A stretch of 64,000 bases of DNA from positions 124,001 through 188,000 of the forward strand of contig JADJGZ010000008.1 in NCBI GenBank assembly GCA_016707785.1. The letters are read 5' to 3'. The notes below the pieces were generated by a model. The model did no database searches, was not told the DNA's origin, and saw only the letters and a list, made by a program, of their open reading frames with translations. Position numbers and translations under genes: made by a program. The stretch comes from Bacteroidales bacterium (GTDB lineage Bacteria; Bacteroidota; Bacteroidia; Bacteroidales; UBA4417). Shown here piece by piece: positions 36,103-45,084 of this stretch. How positions within the stretch are numbered: the stretch's first letter is position 1; each line of letters opens with the position of its first letter.

Positions 36103-36306
36103 ATGAAGATCATCCTCAATAACCGTGAAGAGATAGTTGAATCTGAGCAATTAACAGTTGATCAGTTGCTGAAATACAAGAATTTTTCTTTTAAGATGCT
36201 TGTAATCAAGGTAAACGGAAAACTGGTAAAGAAATCAGAGTATGAAACCACCCTGGTCAATGACGGGGATGATGTGATGGTGCTTCACCTGATCAGTGGA
36301 GGTTAA
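36103..36306 (+). CDS. ThiS/MoaD-like sulfur carrier protein
   Basis: 67 residues with a beta-grasp pattern (MKIILNNREEIVES, LVIKVNGKLVKKSEYE, VNDGDDVMVLHLISGG). It ends in the diglycine needed for adenylation and thiocarboxylation. It forms a unit with the ThiF-like gene. ThiS is the closest match in length and ending, while its place beside AOR points to tungsten/molybdenum cofactor synthesis. Confidence 0.9.
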   Translation: MKIILNNREEIVESEQLTVDQLLKYKNFSFKMLVIKVNGKLVKKSEYETTLVNDGDDVMVLHLISGG

Positions 36307-36343
36307 TTCCTGCACTTTGAAAAAACTGAACCTGAATTTCATA

Positions 36344-38872
36344 TTAAGGTTCTGCCAGCCTGCTTTTTCTTCCTGATGATAAAACAGTTGCAAGCTTCAT
36401 TCCTTTTTTAAAGGGAATTGCCTCTTTGTAGATTGTAGATCCTTTACCTATTGGCGAATTTGTATTTCCTACCCTGATTGGTAATCCCGGAAACTCAACA
36501 TTTGCTTTGATAACCTGGTTTTCGAGTTTAATTCCGGGAAGTGGGATTCTGTATTTTATCCCCATTTTTTCCAACATAGGGAGTTCCTTCTGTCCCATCA
36601 TGTTGGCAAACTTGTTATAATCCTTAAGATAGGCATCTGAACGCAACTGTGCATCCGGTTCTGTTTCCCAAACTGGCTTCCTGGCCCATGCTCTTTCTGC
36701 AATTGCAATCAAACGGGGGAAGAGCATATAATCTATTAATTCCGGGCTATTGATATTCTCGCCCCATAAACAGGCTTCTATACCCAGGAGGTTACTCTTC
36801 CCTTTATCGGTGAGTTGAATAAAGGTTTCAAGGAAGGTTTCCAACCTGATTGTATCTCCGGACTTGTTGGTGCGGGCACAATATGGAATCTGGGTAGGAG
36901 TGAATTGAAAAGCGGTTTCTGTATTTACATAATTAGCCCAATAGTATCCTTGTTCATAAGGGTCCTTTGCATAGGCCATATCGAGGTATAAATTTGTTGC
37001 ATTTGCCTGTACTACTTTGAATCCTGCATTGGCCAGGATGGAGCTGTTATCTTCAGTCCCGTCACCCCAGATTGAATTCCAGCTATACATCTGCAAACCT
37101 CTTTCCTGGAATTCTTTGCGAGCTGTAACCGGATGTCCGGGTGATTTTAAATCTCTTTGCAATCCGACTTCTTCCCATCCGGCAGTGGTGATATTCCTTA
37201 GGATGAGTATTTCATTGAATTTACTGATAAAGTATTCCTCAAGGCTTCTTACATCCGGATATTCCGGGTGGCTTGCCAGGAATTTTCTGCACACAGGCGA
37301 TTGTTCCCAGGCACCTGCCGGAACTTCATCTCCTCCAATATGGACGGTTTTTAAGCTGATGCCGGCATCCCGATACATATTTTCCATCTCCATTACCACT
37401 TTCCCCAGGAAATGATAAAGTGAAGGTTGACAAATACATACCACATTATCTTTATACCCTTGAATGGATGTATAAACAGAAAGATCGTTTGTATCCCTTA
37501 GAAGGTATTCGGTAGCTTCTGCTGTTTTTCCAAGTGCCATATATTTCCTGTAGCGATAATCCATGGCTTTTATAGCAGCCCTGGCATGTCCGGGCAGATC
37601 GATTTCAGGAATGATTTCAATATGCCTTTCAGCAGCATACTTTAGAATTTCAATAAAACTACTCCGGTTATAAAAACCACTTCCGCTTGATTTTCCCATC
37701 ACGGCTAATGGTCCGGAACCATATGCCGGTTGAAGGAAGCTGGATTCATCTTCAGTATGACCCCTGAAAGCACCATAAGCTGTTAATTCAGGAAGCCCAT
37801 TGATCTCCAGCCGCCATCCTTCATCATCGGTAAGGTGAAAATGCAGTTTATTGAATTTATAGAGGGCCATCTTATCCAGCAGCTGTTTGACTGTTTCTTT
37901 CGTCTGGAAATTCCTTGCAACATCCAGAAGTACACCCCTGTACTCGAATCGGGGGGTATCAGTTATCTCCAGGCAAGGAAGTTGCCCGGGATTTTTAAGT
38001 ATTAAAGATCTCAGGCTTTGAATTCCGGAAAATATTGATTCAGCATTTGCTGCTTTAATGGTGATGCCTTCCTCTGAAGAAACGGACAGGAAATAGCTAT
38101 GATTTTTAATTTCTTTATCAATCAGCAATCGGATTGAATGTTTCCGGCCTATTAATTGAGTGCTGGTTATGGCTTTCAGGCCCAGTTGTTTCAGAAGTTG
38201 AACCAGGTAATTATGCTCACTGCCAAGTCCACCGGATGCAGAAACCTGCAGGGTGGTTTTTAGCTGGAAGAATCCGGGTAAATACTGATATTTTAGAGGG
38301 GAAGGTAAAAATGGAGGAAGTTGATCTCCAGGAATTAAACTCAGTCTTTCATTTGCTTTATAACGATCAAGTGAAGATTCTGCCAGGCGTTTATCCTGCT
38401 TGTTTGCAAGAATTTGATGTGGTGCTGCCGGGAAATCATATTGAATGTCTTTTTCAGTGAGTTTTCCATTTTCCTGCCAATAAGCGCCTCTTGGGAAATC
38501 GGAAAGCATGAATGCCCAGTGCTGTGAAATGAGCCTGATATTTAGCGTTTTACCAGGTAGAACCGGGGTAAAGCCCTGGATTGGTTCCACTTTATAGAAA
38601 TCCCCACCCATTGAGGTGATTTTGATTCCGGACTGTGCACTATCCACTAATATTCGACGGGTAAAACTAAAATAGAGTGCCCAGGTGCCAGGTTTAATTG
38701 ATTGACTACCATTATTTCTGATGGTAAACTCTGAAAGGGTTAGTTCTTGATCACAATAATTATTGGTTATGATCTTCCATCTGAAGTTCAGTTTTTCAGG
38801 CTGGGCCTGGATCACCAATTGACAAATTAAAACAAAGGTCAAAAGGATTATTCTGTAGACTCTTATCATCAT
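36344..38872 (-). CDS. Beta-N-acetylhexosaminidase, family GH20
   Basis: 842 residues from the ATG at 38872, with a signal peptide ending VIQAQ. Domains: N-terminal CHB_HEX-like sandwich (about 25-150), GH20b domain (190-310), and the GH20 barrel starting FEYRGVLLDVARNF, with HLTDDEGWRLEI and the catalytic Asp-Glu pair in VHIGGDEVPAGAW (about residues 515-516 of this start). It releases terminal GlcNAc or GalNAc from chitin fragments or glycoproteins. A TTG further upstream (38881) lies in the promoter box and is rejected as start. Confidence 0.93.
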   Translation of the reverse strand: MMIRVYRIILLTFVLICQLVIQAQPEKLNFRWKIITNNYCDQELTLSEFTIRNNGSQSIKPGTWALYFSFTRRILVDSAQSGIKITSMGGDFYKVEPIQGFTPVLPGKTLNIRLISQHWAFMLSDFPRGAYWQENGKLTEKDIQYDFPAAPHQILANKQDKRLAESSLDRYKANERLSLIPGDQLPPFLPSPLKYQYLPGFFQLKTTLQVSASGGLGSEHNYLVQLLKQLGLKAITSTQLIGRKHSIRLLIDKEIKNHSYFLSVSSEEGITIKAANAESIFSGIQSLRSLILKNPGQLPCLEITDTPRFEYRGVLLDVARNFQTKETVKQLLDKMALYKFNKLHFHLTDDEGWRLEINGLPELTAYGAFRGHTEDESSFLQPAYGSGPLAVMGKSSGSGFYNRSSFIEILKYAAERHIEIIPEIDLPGHARAAIKAMDYRYRKYMALGKTAEATEYLLRDTNDLSVYTSIQGYKDNVVCICQPSLYHFLGKVVMEMENMYRDAGISLKTVHIGGDEVPAGAWEQSPVCRKFLASHPEYPDVRSLEEYFISKFNEILILRNITTAGWEEVGLQRDLKSPGHPVTARKEFQERGLQMYSWNSIWGDGTEDNSSILANAGFKVVQANATNLYLDMAYAKDPYEQGYYWANYVNTETAFQFTPTQIPYCARTNKSGDTIRLETFLETFIQLTDKGKSNLLGIEACLWGENINSPELIDYMLFPRLIAIAERAWARKPVWETEPDAQLRSDAYLKDYNKFANMMGQKELPMLEKMGIKYRIPLPGIKLENQVIKANVEFPGLPIRVGNTNSPIGKGSTIYKEAIPFKKGMKLATVLSSGRKSRLAEP

Positions 38873-38878
38873 AGCATG

Positions 38879-38886
38879 CAAATGTA
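38879..38886 (-). promoter_or_regulatory. -7 promoter box of the GH20 gene
   Basis: TACATTTG on the minus strand, exact TAnnTTTG match. The ATG at 38872 follows six bases later, so this transcript may also be nearly leaderless. It argues for 38872 rather than 38881 as the start. Confidence 0.45.
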
Positions 38887-38934
38887 AACTGATTCTTAGA
38901 AGAAAAACAGCTGCAAGATATTCAGGTAAATCAT

Positions 38935-41736
38935 TTAAGGAAGAAGATATTTCTTTACCTTTTCGAGCATGACAACTTTATCGATAGGTTTTGTGAGGTA
39001 GTCGTTGCATCCTGCAGCCAGGATTTCTTCTGATTCATCACTGAGGGTGAATGCTGTAAGGGCAATAACGGGGACTGAAGGCAGGAATTTTTTTATTTCT
39101 GCTGTAGCTTCAAATCCATTCATCACCGGCATTTGGATATCCATCAGGATAAGGTCCACCTGTTCTTCCTGTTTACAAATGCCAACGGCTTCACTTCCAT
39201 CCTGGGCATAAAGGATCCTGGCATTTGTTTTTTTGAGCATATGATTAATCAGGCGGAAATTGCTCTCAATATCTTCAGCAATGAGAATGGTTTTACCGCT
39301 TAAGTCGAGTTCAGTCATGGTAGTTTGTACTATTTCCTTTTTAGCTGAATATCCCAGCCATATATTTGATGGGATTGAGAAATAGAAAGTTGCTCCTACA
39401 CCCAGGTCGGAAACCAGCCACATTTTTCCGCCCAGCAATTCTACAAGGCCTTTCGAAATGGAGAGGCCGAGCCCTGTACCTCCATATAAACGGGTGTAGC
39501 TTTCTTCTTCCTGCCTGAAACGTTCAAAGATAATCTCCTGTTTTTCTTTGGCTATTCCTTTCCCGGTATCTTCAACAAAGAAGATGATGTTATCGTTATC
39601 AAGTTTGTAGCCGGTTTTGATATGGCCTTTATTGGTGAATTTCAGGGCATTGCCTGTGAGATTGATCAGGATTTGTTTCAGCCGGACTTCATCACATAAA
39701 AGAGTGCAATTATTATCCGGAAGGCCTTTCTCACTGATTAAGTTCACGTTGTCCTTATGCAGATTCCTTTTCTCCACCTCGGCGACCAGCATAATATCAT
39801 CAAGGATTCGGTTAAGGTTGATTTCTGCAGGACTTATTGTTAACTGATTACTGTCGATTTTCGCGAAATCAATAATGTCATTGATAATCGTGAGAAGCTG
39901 TTTCCCACTATTCCGGATAATGGAGATGAATTCATGCCTTTGTTCTGCTGGAAGGTCTTCATCTTCAATCAATTCAGAAAATCCAACGATACTATTCATC
40001 GGTGAACGGATTTCATGCGACATATTTGCAAGGAAGGCTGATTTCAATCGCTCTGATTCCTCAGCTTTCTTTTTGGCAGCCAGCAGCACATCTTCATTCC
40101 TTTTTCTGTCAGTGATATCACGGGCTGTGGCAATAATCACATCTTTTCCAAAATATTTACCTTTATTACAGATGACATCTTTTGGGAAGATATCGCCATT
40201 TTTCCTTTTTCCCCAGAACTCAAAATGCAGGGGTGTGCCATCGATGAGCGTTTTTTGCACGGCCCTGCTTATGGATTCCAGATCATTTTTGCCATCAGCA
40301 GAAACGAAATCAATTCCTTTCCCTAAGATGTCTTCCCGGTTATAACCATACATTTTATCAGCACCTTCATTGATATCGATGAATTTCCCATTTTCATCAA
40401 GCACATAAATGGATTCGCTCACAGTATTCAGGATTCCACGAAAACTTTGTTCACTTTGTATCAGGGACTCCTCGGATCTTTTCCGGTCAGTAATATCTCT
40501 TGTCGTAGAAATGATGCAGTCTTCACCATTGATCTCAATTAAACGTGCCGACATTAATCCGAACCTGACAGTTCCGTCTTTCATTTGGAATGGGGCTTCA
40601 AAACCTACAACTTCTCCGTTTTTCTGCAATAATTCAATCATTCGTTGCCGGTCTTCCGGTTGAAACCAGATGTTCGTGCCTGGATCCATTGAAGATTTTC
40701 CAATTACATCTTCCTTTGTATATCCTGTTATTTCTGTAAACCCGTTATTGATTTCGACATAGATCCCCTTATCGATTTTGTTAATGTTGATCGAATCAGG
40801 GCTGGTCATGAAAGCCTCGGAGAACTTCTTTTCACTGGCTCTTAAAGCATCTTCAATTCTTTTACGTTCAGCCATATCCCTTATGAAAGTCTGATAACTT
40901 TTATCAGGCATCATTTTGGTATGCATTTCAACAGGAAGTAATGTCCCGTCTTTTCTTGTGAGGAACCTTTCTCTCCTGACAATCTTTCCTTCTTTAAGTT
41001 TTTCGTATTGGAAAGGTATCCGGTTTAACTCTTCCTTGTTGAAAAGGATATCGATCGGTTTGCCAAGTAATTGAGATTGGGTATATCCTGACAGTTCAGC
41101 AGCACTCTTATTAGCCTGAATGATAATACCATCCTGGTTTCCGATCAGGATCGCATCAACAGCCAGTTCAAATAAGGTCTGAATCCAATCTTCGTTATTC
41201 TGCAATAAATGTTCAACTTTTTTCTGCTCCGAAATATCAATAATAACAGCATGACATAAGCCTGATTCTGAAAATGCCAGGCCTTCAATCCTCAGATACA
41301 ATTGCTGCGAAGTAGTTGAATTAATAATGACTTCACACTGACTCTTACCCTGGTAACTGAAAACAGATTCCAGGAATTCTTCAAATTTTTGAATCGAGGA
41401 ATTATCCAGATAATCAGTCAGGAGTTTGCCTTCCAGTGCATTTCCCAACATACCGGCTGCACAAAGGTTGATTTCACCGATTTTTCCTTCCTTATCAAGG
41501 GTGAAATACCCTGATGGAGCATTTCTGAATAAATTAAAGTAATGCTCTGCTTCTTTTTTATCTTTCTTGATTTCAGATAATAATTCTTCTAATCTAAAAA
41601 TGGTTCCATCCTCTTTATATGCGGACTTGGCTAAAGTCTGAAGCATTTCAGAGACTTCACTATTTAAACCGGCTTCCCTGATTAATTGATCAAAGTTTTC
41701 AGTCGGGTGCGACGGAAGATTTTTCTCCTCTTTCAT
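38935..41736 (-). CDS. Hybrid sensor histidine kinase with four PAS domains and receiver
   Basis: 933 residues, no membrane segment, so a cytosolic sensor. Order: four PAS domains (about 60-170, 180-295, 300-420, 430-545) with DITDRKR-type PAC ends, HisKA dimerisation domain with His574 in NMSHEIRSPMNS, HATPase (N-box NLTGNALKF, G-boxes DTGKGIA and GGTGLGLSI), and a C-terminal receiver (816-933) with phospho-acceptor Asp866 in LILMDIQMP. Four PAS modules suggest sensing of redox or small ligands, but no haem or flavin ligand is evident. No partner regulator is adjacent. Confidence 0.94.
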   Translation of the reverse strand: MKEEKNLPSHPTENFDQLIREAGLNSEVSEMLQTLAKSAYKEDGTIFRLEELLSEIKKDKKEAEHYFNLFRNAPSGYFTLDKEGKIGEINLCAAGMLGNALEGKLLTDYLDNSSIQKFEEFLESVFSYQGKSQCEVIINSTTSQQLYLRIEGLAFSESGLCHAVIIDISEQKKVEHLLQNNEDWIQTLFELAVDAILIGNQDGIIIQANKSAAELSGYTQSQLLGKPIDILFNKEELNRIPFQYEKLKEGKIVRRERFLTRKDGTLLPVEMHTKMMPDKSYQTFIRDMAERKRIEDALRASEKKFSEAFMTSPDSININKIDKGIYVEINNGFTEITGYTKEDVIGKSSMDPGTNIWFQPEDRQRMIELLQKNGEVVGFEAPFQMKDGTVRFGLMSARLIEINGEDCIISTTRDITDRKRSEESLIQSEQSFRGILNTVSESIYVLDENGKFIDINEGADKMYGYNREDILGKGIDFVSADGKNDLESISRAVQKTLIDGTPLHFEFWGKRKNGDIFPKDVICNKGKYFGKDVIIATARDITDRKRNEDVLLAAKKKAEESERLKSAFLANMSHEIRSPMNSIVGFSELIEDEDLPAEQRHEFISIIRNSGKQLLTIINDIIDFAKIDSNQLTISPAEINLNRILDDIMLVAEVEKRNLHKDNVNLISEKGLPDNNCTLLCDEVRLKQILINLTGNALKFTNKGHIKTGYKLDNDNIIFFVEDTGKGIAKEKQEIIFERFRQEEESYTRLYGGTGLGLSISKGLVELLGGKMWLVSDLGVGATFYFSIPSNIWLGYSAKKEIVQTTMTELDLSGKTILIAEDIESNFRLINHMLKKTNARILYAQDGSEAVGICKQEEQVDLILMDIQMPVMNGFEATAEIKKFLPSVPVIALTAFTLSDESEEILAAGCNDYLTKPIDKVVMLEKVKKYLLP

Positions 41737-42608
41737 AAATTTTCAAATACATCAATAGTTAATAAACCCTTAATCACCGAGTCAGTGAAAAGGGCATACC
41801 TTGAGATCAAGGGTGAGGCTAAAATGTGTATCTCTTTATAGTTATACTAGTCACTCTGCTTGGATACCAAAATTATCAATAAAATACATACTTCATAGCA
41901 AAATCCATTTAAATTTTCTGGAATTTCATAATAGCGCATTATGTAAATGTAGTTAGAGATTGTATAAGGAAGTCCCAAGTCCCATCCGCCAGCTGGCGGA
42001 CCAAGTCCCAAGTCCCAATATTTAACACTAAACTCTAAATCAATAAGTTAACTTACTTTTTCATTTTTTATTATTTGTTATGTGTTAGATATTAAGTTGC
42101 CCGGAAGAAGAATTTCCAACTAGGGAAAGAATATTTAATATTTAACACTAAACACTAAATCAATAAGTTAATTTACTTTTTCATTTTTTATTATATGTTT
42201 TGTGTTAGATATTAAGTTGCCCGGAAGAAGAATTTCCAACTGGGGAAAAAATATTTAATATATAACACTAAACTCTAAACTTATAAGTATTATGTTTTGC
42301 TCAAATGGGGGGTTATTTTTTGCCCCGAAGGGGGGCCTTTATTTTTTTAGATATAAGTGGCCCGAAAGAAGAATTTCCTTCAATGAAAGGAACACATAAT
42401 ACTTAACACTAAACTCTAAATTTATAAGTATAATGTTTTGCTCAAATGGGGAGACTTTAATTCATTTTTTTCATTTTTCATTTTTCATTTTGCATTTTTC
42501 ATTATTTGTTATGTGTTAGATATTAAGTGGCCCGGAAGAAGAATTTCCATCTGGGAAAGAATATTTAATATTAAACACTAAACTCTTAATCAATAAGTTG
42601 AGTTCTAA
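41737..42608. other. Non-coding repeat-rich stretch between histidine kinase and folC
   Basis: 872 bases without coding sequence. Holds an AAGTCCC heptamer cluster around a 16-base palindrome (41970-42016) and a tandem repeat (42017-42609). 41737-41969 shows nothing recognisable. Confidence 0.75.
41970..42016. repeat. AAGTCCC direct repeats flanking a perfect 16-base palindrome
   Basis: AAGTCCC occurs at 41970, 41977, 42003 and 42010. In the middle is TCCGCCAGCTGGCGGA (41985-42000), a perfect palindrome. Confidence 0.8.
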
Positions 42609-42609
42609 T
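42017..42609. repeat. Tandem repeat array of about 120-170 base units
   Basis: Four units start at 42017, 42137, 42257 and 42398, with a partial fifth at 42567. Shared landmarks: AATATTTAACACTAAACTCTAAA at the start of the unit (abridged), TGTGTTAGATATTAAG, and CCCGGAAGAAGAATTTCC. Units 1 and 2 are 120 bases and nearly identical; unit 3 (141) and unit 4 (169) carry different central inserts. The array runs into the end of folC. Confidence 0.85.
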
Positions 42610-43904
42610 TAAAGAACTTCTGCCACTACAAAAGCACTTCCACTGACCAGGACGAGGTCTTCTTTCCCTGCAGCCTGCCGTGCAGCCTTCAAAGCATTTT
42701 TAACCGAAGTAAATACTTCCCCTTTAAGCCCGGATAAAATAGCTTTTTTAGCCAGTTCTTCAGCATCCAGCCCTCTTGGGATATCAGCTTTGCAAAAATA
42801 ATATGTTGCATTTTGGGGAAGCAGGTGAAGCATTCCATCAATGTCTTTATCATTCACAACCCCCAAGACGAAATGTAATTTTCGGTCAGCAGCATTCTTT
42901 AATTGTGAAAGCATCACTTTTAAACCATCTTTATTATGGGAAATATCGGCAATGGTTAAGGGCTTTTTTGCAAGGATCTGCCAACGTCCATGGAAGCCTG
43001 TGTTTTTAACCACATTCTTTATCCCTTTTGTCACCGCTTCTTCAGGAATTTGATATCCCAATTCTTTCAATTTTTCAATAGATTCAAGGACAGTCAGAAT
43101 ATTTTTCAACTGGTAAGTCCCGGTAAGGGGGCTTTCGACCGACACTACCAACTGATCCTCATGGCGCAGTACTTCCATTTTGATGCTTGATTTCCCCGGG
43201 ATCAATTCTTCATTGGCATGAATGGAAAAGCACTGATCAGCAAATGTAACAGGGGAGTTTAATTCCCGTGCTTTTTCCAGGAACACTTCAAAAACCTCTG
43301 CTTGAGTTTCACCAATAACTAAAGGCACTCCTGGTTTGATGATCCCTGCTTTTTCCATGGCAATTTTCACCAGGGTATTACCAAGGAATTGCATGTGATC
43401 AAACCCGATATTAGTGATGATGGTTAGCCTGGGATGAAGAATATTGGTTGAGTCCAACCTTCCGCCCATACCCGTTTCCATGACAGCGATGTCAACCTGC
43501 TGTTGATGGAAGTGGTGTGTAGCCAATCCAAAGGTCCATTCAAAAAATGAGGGTTCCAGTTCTGAGAATTCATTTTTGAATTTTGTTACAAAGCTTGTTA
43601 CGTCTGATTTTAAGATCATCCGTCCATTTACTTTTATCCTTTCCCTGAAATCTTTGAGATGAGGAGAAGTAAAAAGACCAGTTTTGTAACCTGCTTCCTG
43701 CAAGATGGATGCAATCATATGTGAGGTGGAACCTTTCCCATTGGTTCCGGCGATATGAATACTAGGGAATTTAAGTTCAGGATGATCCAGTAATTTACTG
43801 ATTGAAACAGTATTATCTAGATTTGCTTTATAAGCAGGTGCTCCTACCCTGTGAAACATGGGCAGTTGCGTATAAAGATAATTGAGCGTTTCCCTGTAGT
43901 TCAT
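42609..43904 (-). CDS. folC: Bifunctional folylpolyglutamate synthase / dihydrofolate synthase
   Basis: 431 residues. Adds glutamate to dihydropteroate and to folates in the cytosol using ATP. The Mur-ligase-type P-loop HIAGTNGKGSTSHM is near residue 51, with the folate-specific SPHLKDFRERIKVNG just after and HGRWQ and DISHNKDG in the C-terminal domain. Last gene of a minus-strand run that starts with exbB; the tandem repeat array begins immediately after its stop. folC next to exbB-exbD-tonB is common in Bacteroidota. Confidence 0.95.
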   Translation of the reverse strand: MNYRETLNYLYTQLPMFHRVGAPAYKANLDNTVSISKLLDHPELKFPSIHIAGTNGKGSTSHMIASILQEAGYKTGLFTSPHLKDFRERIKVNGRMILKSDVTSFVTKFKNEFSELEPSFFEWTFGLATHHFHQQQVDIAVMETGMGGRLDSTNILHPRLTIITNIGFDHMQFLGNTLVKIAMEKAGIIKPGVPLVIGETQAEVFEVFLEKARELNSPVTFADQCFSIHANEELIPGKSSIKMEVLRHEDQLVVSVESPLTGTYQLKNILTVLESIEKLKELGYQIPEEAVTKGIKNVVKNTGFHGRWQILAKKPLTIADISHNKDGLKVMLSQLKNAADRKLHFVLGVVNDKDIDGMLHLLPQNATYYFCKADIPRGLDAEELAKKAILSGLKGEVFTSVKNALKAARQAAGKEDLVLVSGSAFVVAEVL

Positions 43905-43933
43905 ATCCCAGGCAGTTAGTTTCAGACTGTGTT

Positions 43934-45067
43934 TTATTCAACATGGCGGTTCTTCTTCCCTGAATGTAGTAACCAGGATGCATTGGCGCGGATATTCAAG
44001 CCATAATTGAAGTTGAAATTCTTTGTCTGCATGTCGTAGAAAGCTTCTGAGCGGAAGCCCATCCTTACACCCTTTAACAGTTCCTTATCCATGATGATTT
44101 TGCCCCCTGCAATATCCCTTATATCTGAGGTATACCAGTTGTTCAGGGATGATATCGACTGATAGATTGGGTCGCCCAATGGTGAGAAATAATATTCACC
44201 ATGAAAATAGGAGAGTCCGACGGAAATGAATTTGTATGAAGTCATTGCCATACTATAGCTGGCAAACCCTTTTTTATAAGGGATGGTCACTGTTCCTGAG
44301 GGATCTGATGCCTGTATGAGAAATGTTGAAAAGGTAAAGCCAGGGTTGTTATCTGATAAATGCTTGTAGGTTAACCCTGGAGCCAGGTTAAGTCTTGTTT
44401 GCAACGGGGCATCCGATTGATCAACTTGTCCACCGTAGTGATGGATGATGCCTTGCAGAATAAGATGAAGTGAGTGAGAGTTGTTTTCTCCGGTAAGCCG
44501 GTAATCTGCTGAAATTCCGGCAGATATCTCCTCCTGCGAAGGATCACCCGGCAGGATGAAGTGATCCCAGCTCATCCATACATCTGTATGTACCTTGTTA
44601 CCTTTAAGTATCACCTGCAAGCCGTTTTCAGGCATTCGGCTGAAGTAATTATCAGCACCGTAAACAGGGTCAATGAGTCCATGTTCCAGAGATCCATATA
44701 GTTGTCCGAATACGATTCGCATATTCTGAATCGGTTCATATACCAGGCGGAACACTGGTAATGAGCAATTGAACTTATCCGTGCCATAATAATACCGGAA
44801 GAACCATCCTGCTGATAGTCGTGCTTTTGACGAAAATGCATAGGCTATCTCAGGTTGAAGGCTTGATCCGAAGTAGGTGATCCCTTCAGTAATGGGATCA
44901 AAATACTCATTATTCTTGAGGAAATTATTGTTTAAAATACTACATGAAATATCGCCTGTTCTTAAGGAGGGCATGCTATCAGGGAAGGAATAGGAGGTGT
45001 AGCTATCCTGGGCAAAAACCGGAATAAGTGACAAAGTCATTTGTAATAGCAGAAGGATTCTTTTCAT
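43934..45067 (-). CDS. Outer-membrane beta-barrel-like protein, unknown function
   Basis: 377 residues from the ATG at 45067 (a GTG six codons earlier at 45085 is possible but adds no signal). Signal peptide MKRILLLLQMTLSLIPVFAQ. The rest alternates hydrophobic strands (ARLSAGWFFRYYYG, FISVGLSYFHGEYYF) and ends near ANASWLLHSGKK, suggesting a barrel. No motif assigns a function. It follows the propeller lipoprotein by 17 bases, so the two are probably one unit. Confidence 0.6.
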   Translation of the reverse strand: MKRILLLLQMTLSLIPVFAQDSYTSYSFPDSMPSLRTGDISCSILNNNFLKNNEYFDPITEGITYFGSSLQPEIAYAFSSKARLSAGWFFRYYYGTDKFNCSLPVFRLVYEPIQNMRIVFGQLYGSLEHGLIDPVYGADNYFSRMPENGLQVILKGNKVHTDVWMSWDHFILPGDPSQEEISAGISADYRLTGENNSHSLHLILQGIIHHYGGQVDQSDAPLQTRLNLAPGLTYKHLSDNNPGFTFSTFLIQASDPSGTVTIPYKKGFASYSMAMTSYKFISVGLSYFHGEYYFSPLGDPIYQSISSLNNWYTSDIRDIAGGKIIMDKELLKGVRMGFRSEAFYDMQTKNFNFNYGLNIRANASWLLHSGKKNRHVE

Positions 45068-45084
45068 AGTTATCGGGAGTTCCA

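Noticed and set aside
42017..42609. Possible CRISPR array
   Set aside because: Units are 120-170 bases, far longer than repeat plus spacer, and units 1 and 2 are almost identical throughout, so there are no spacers.
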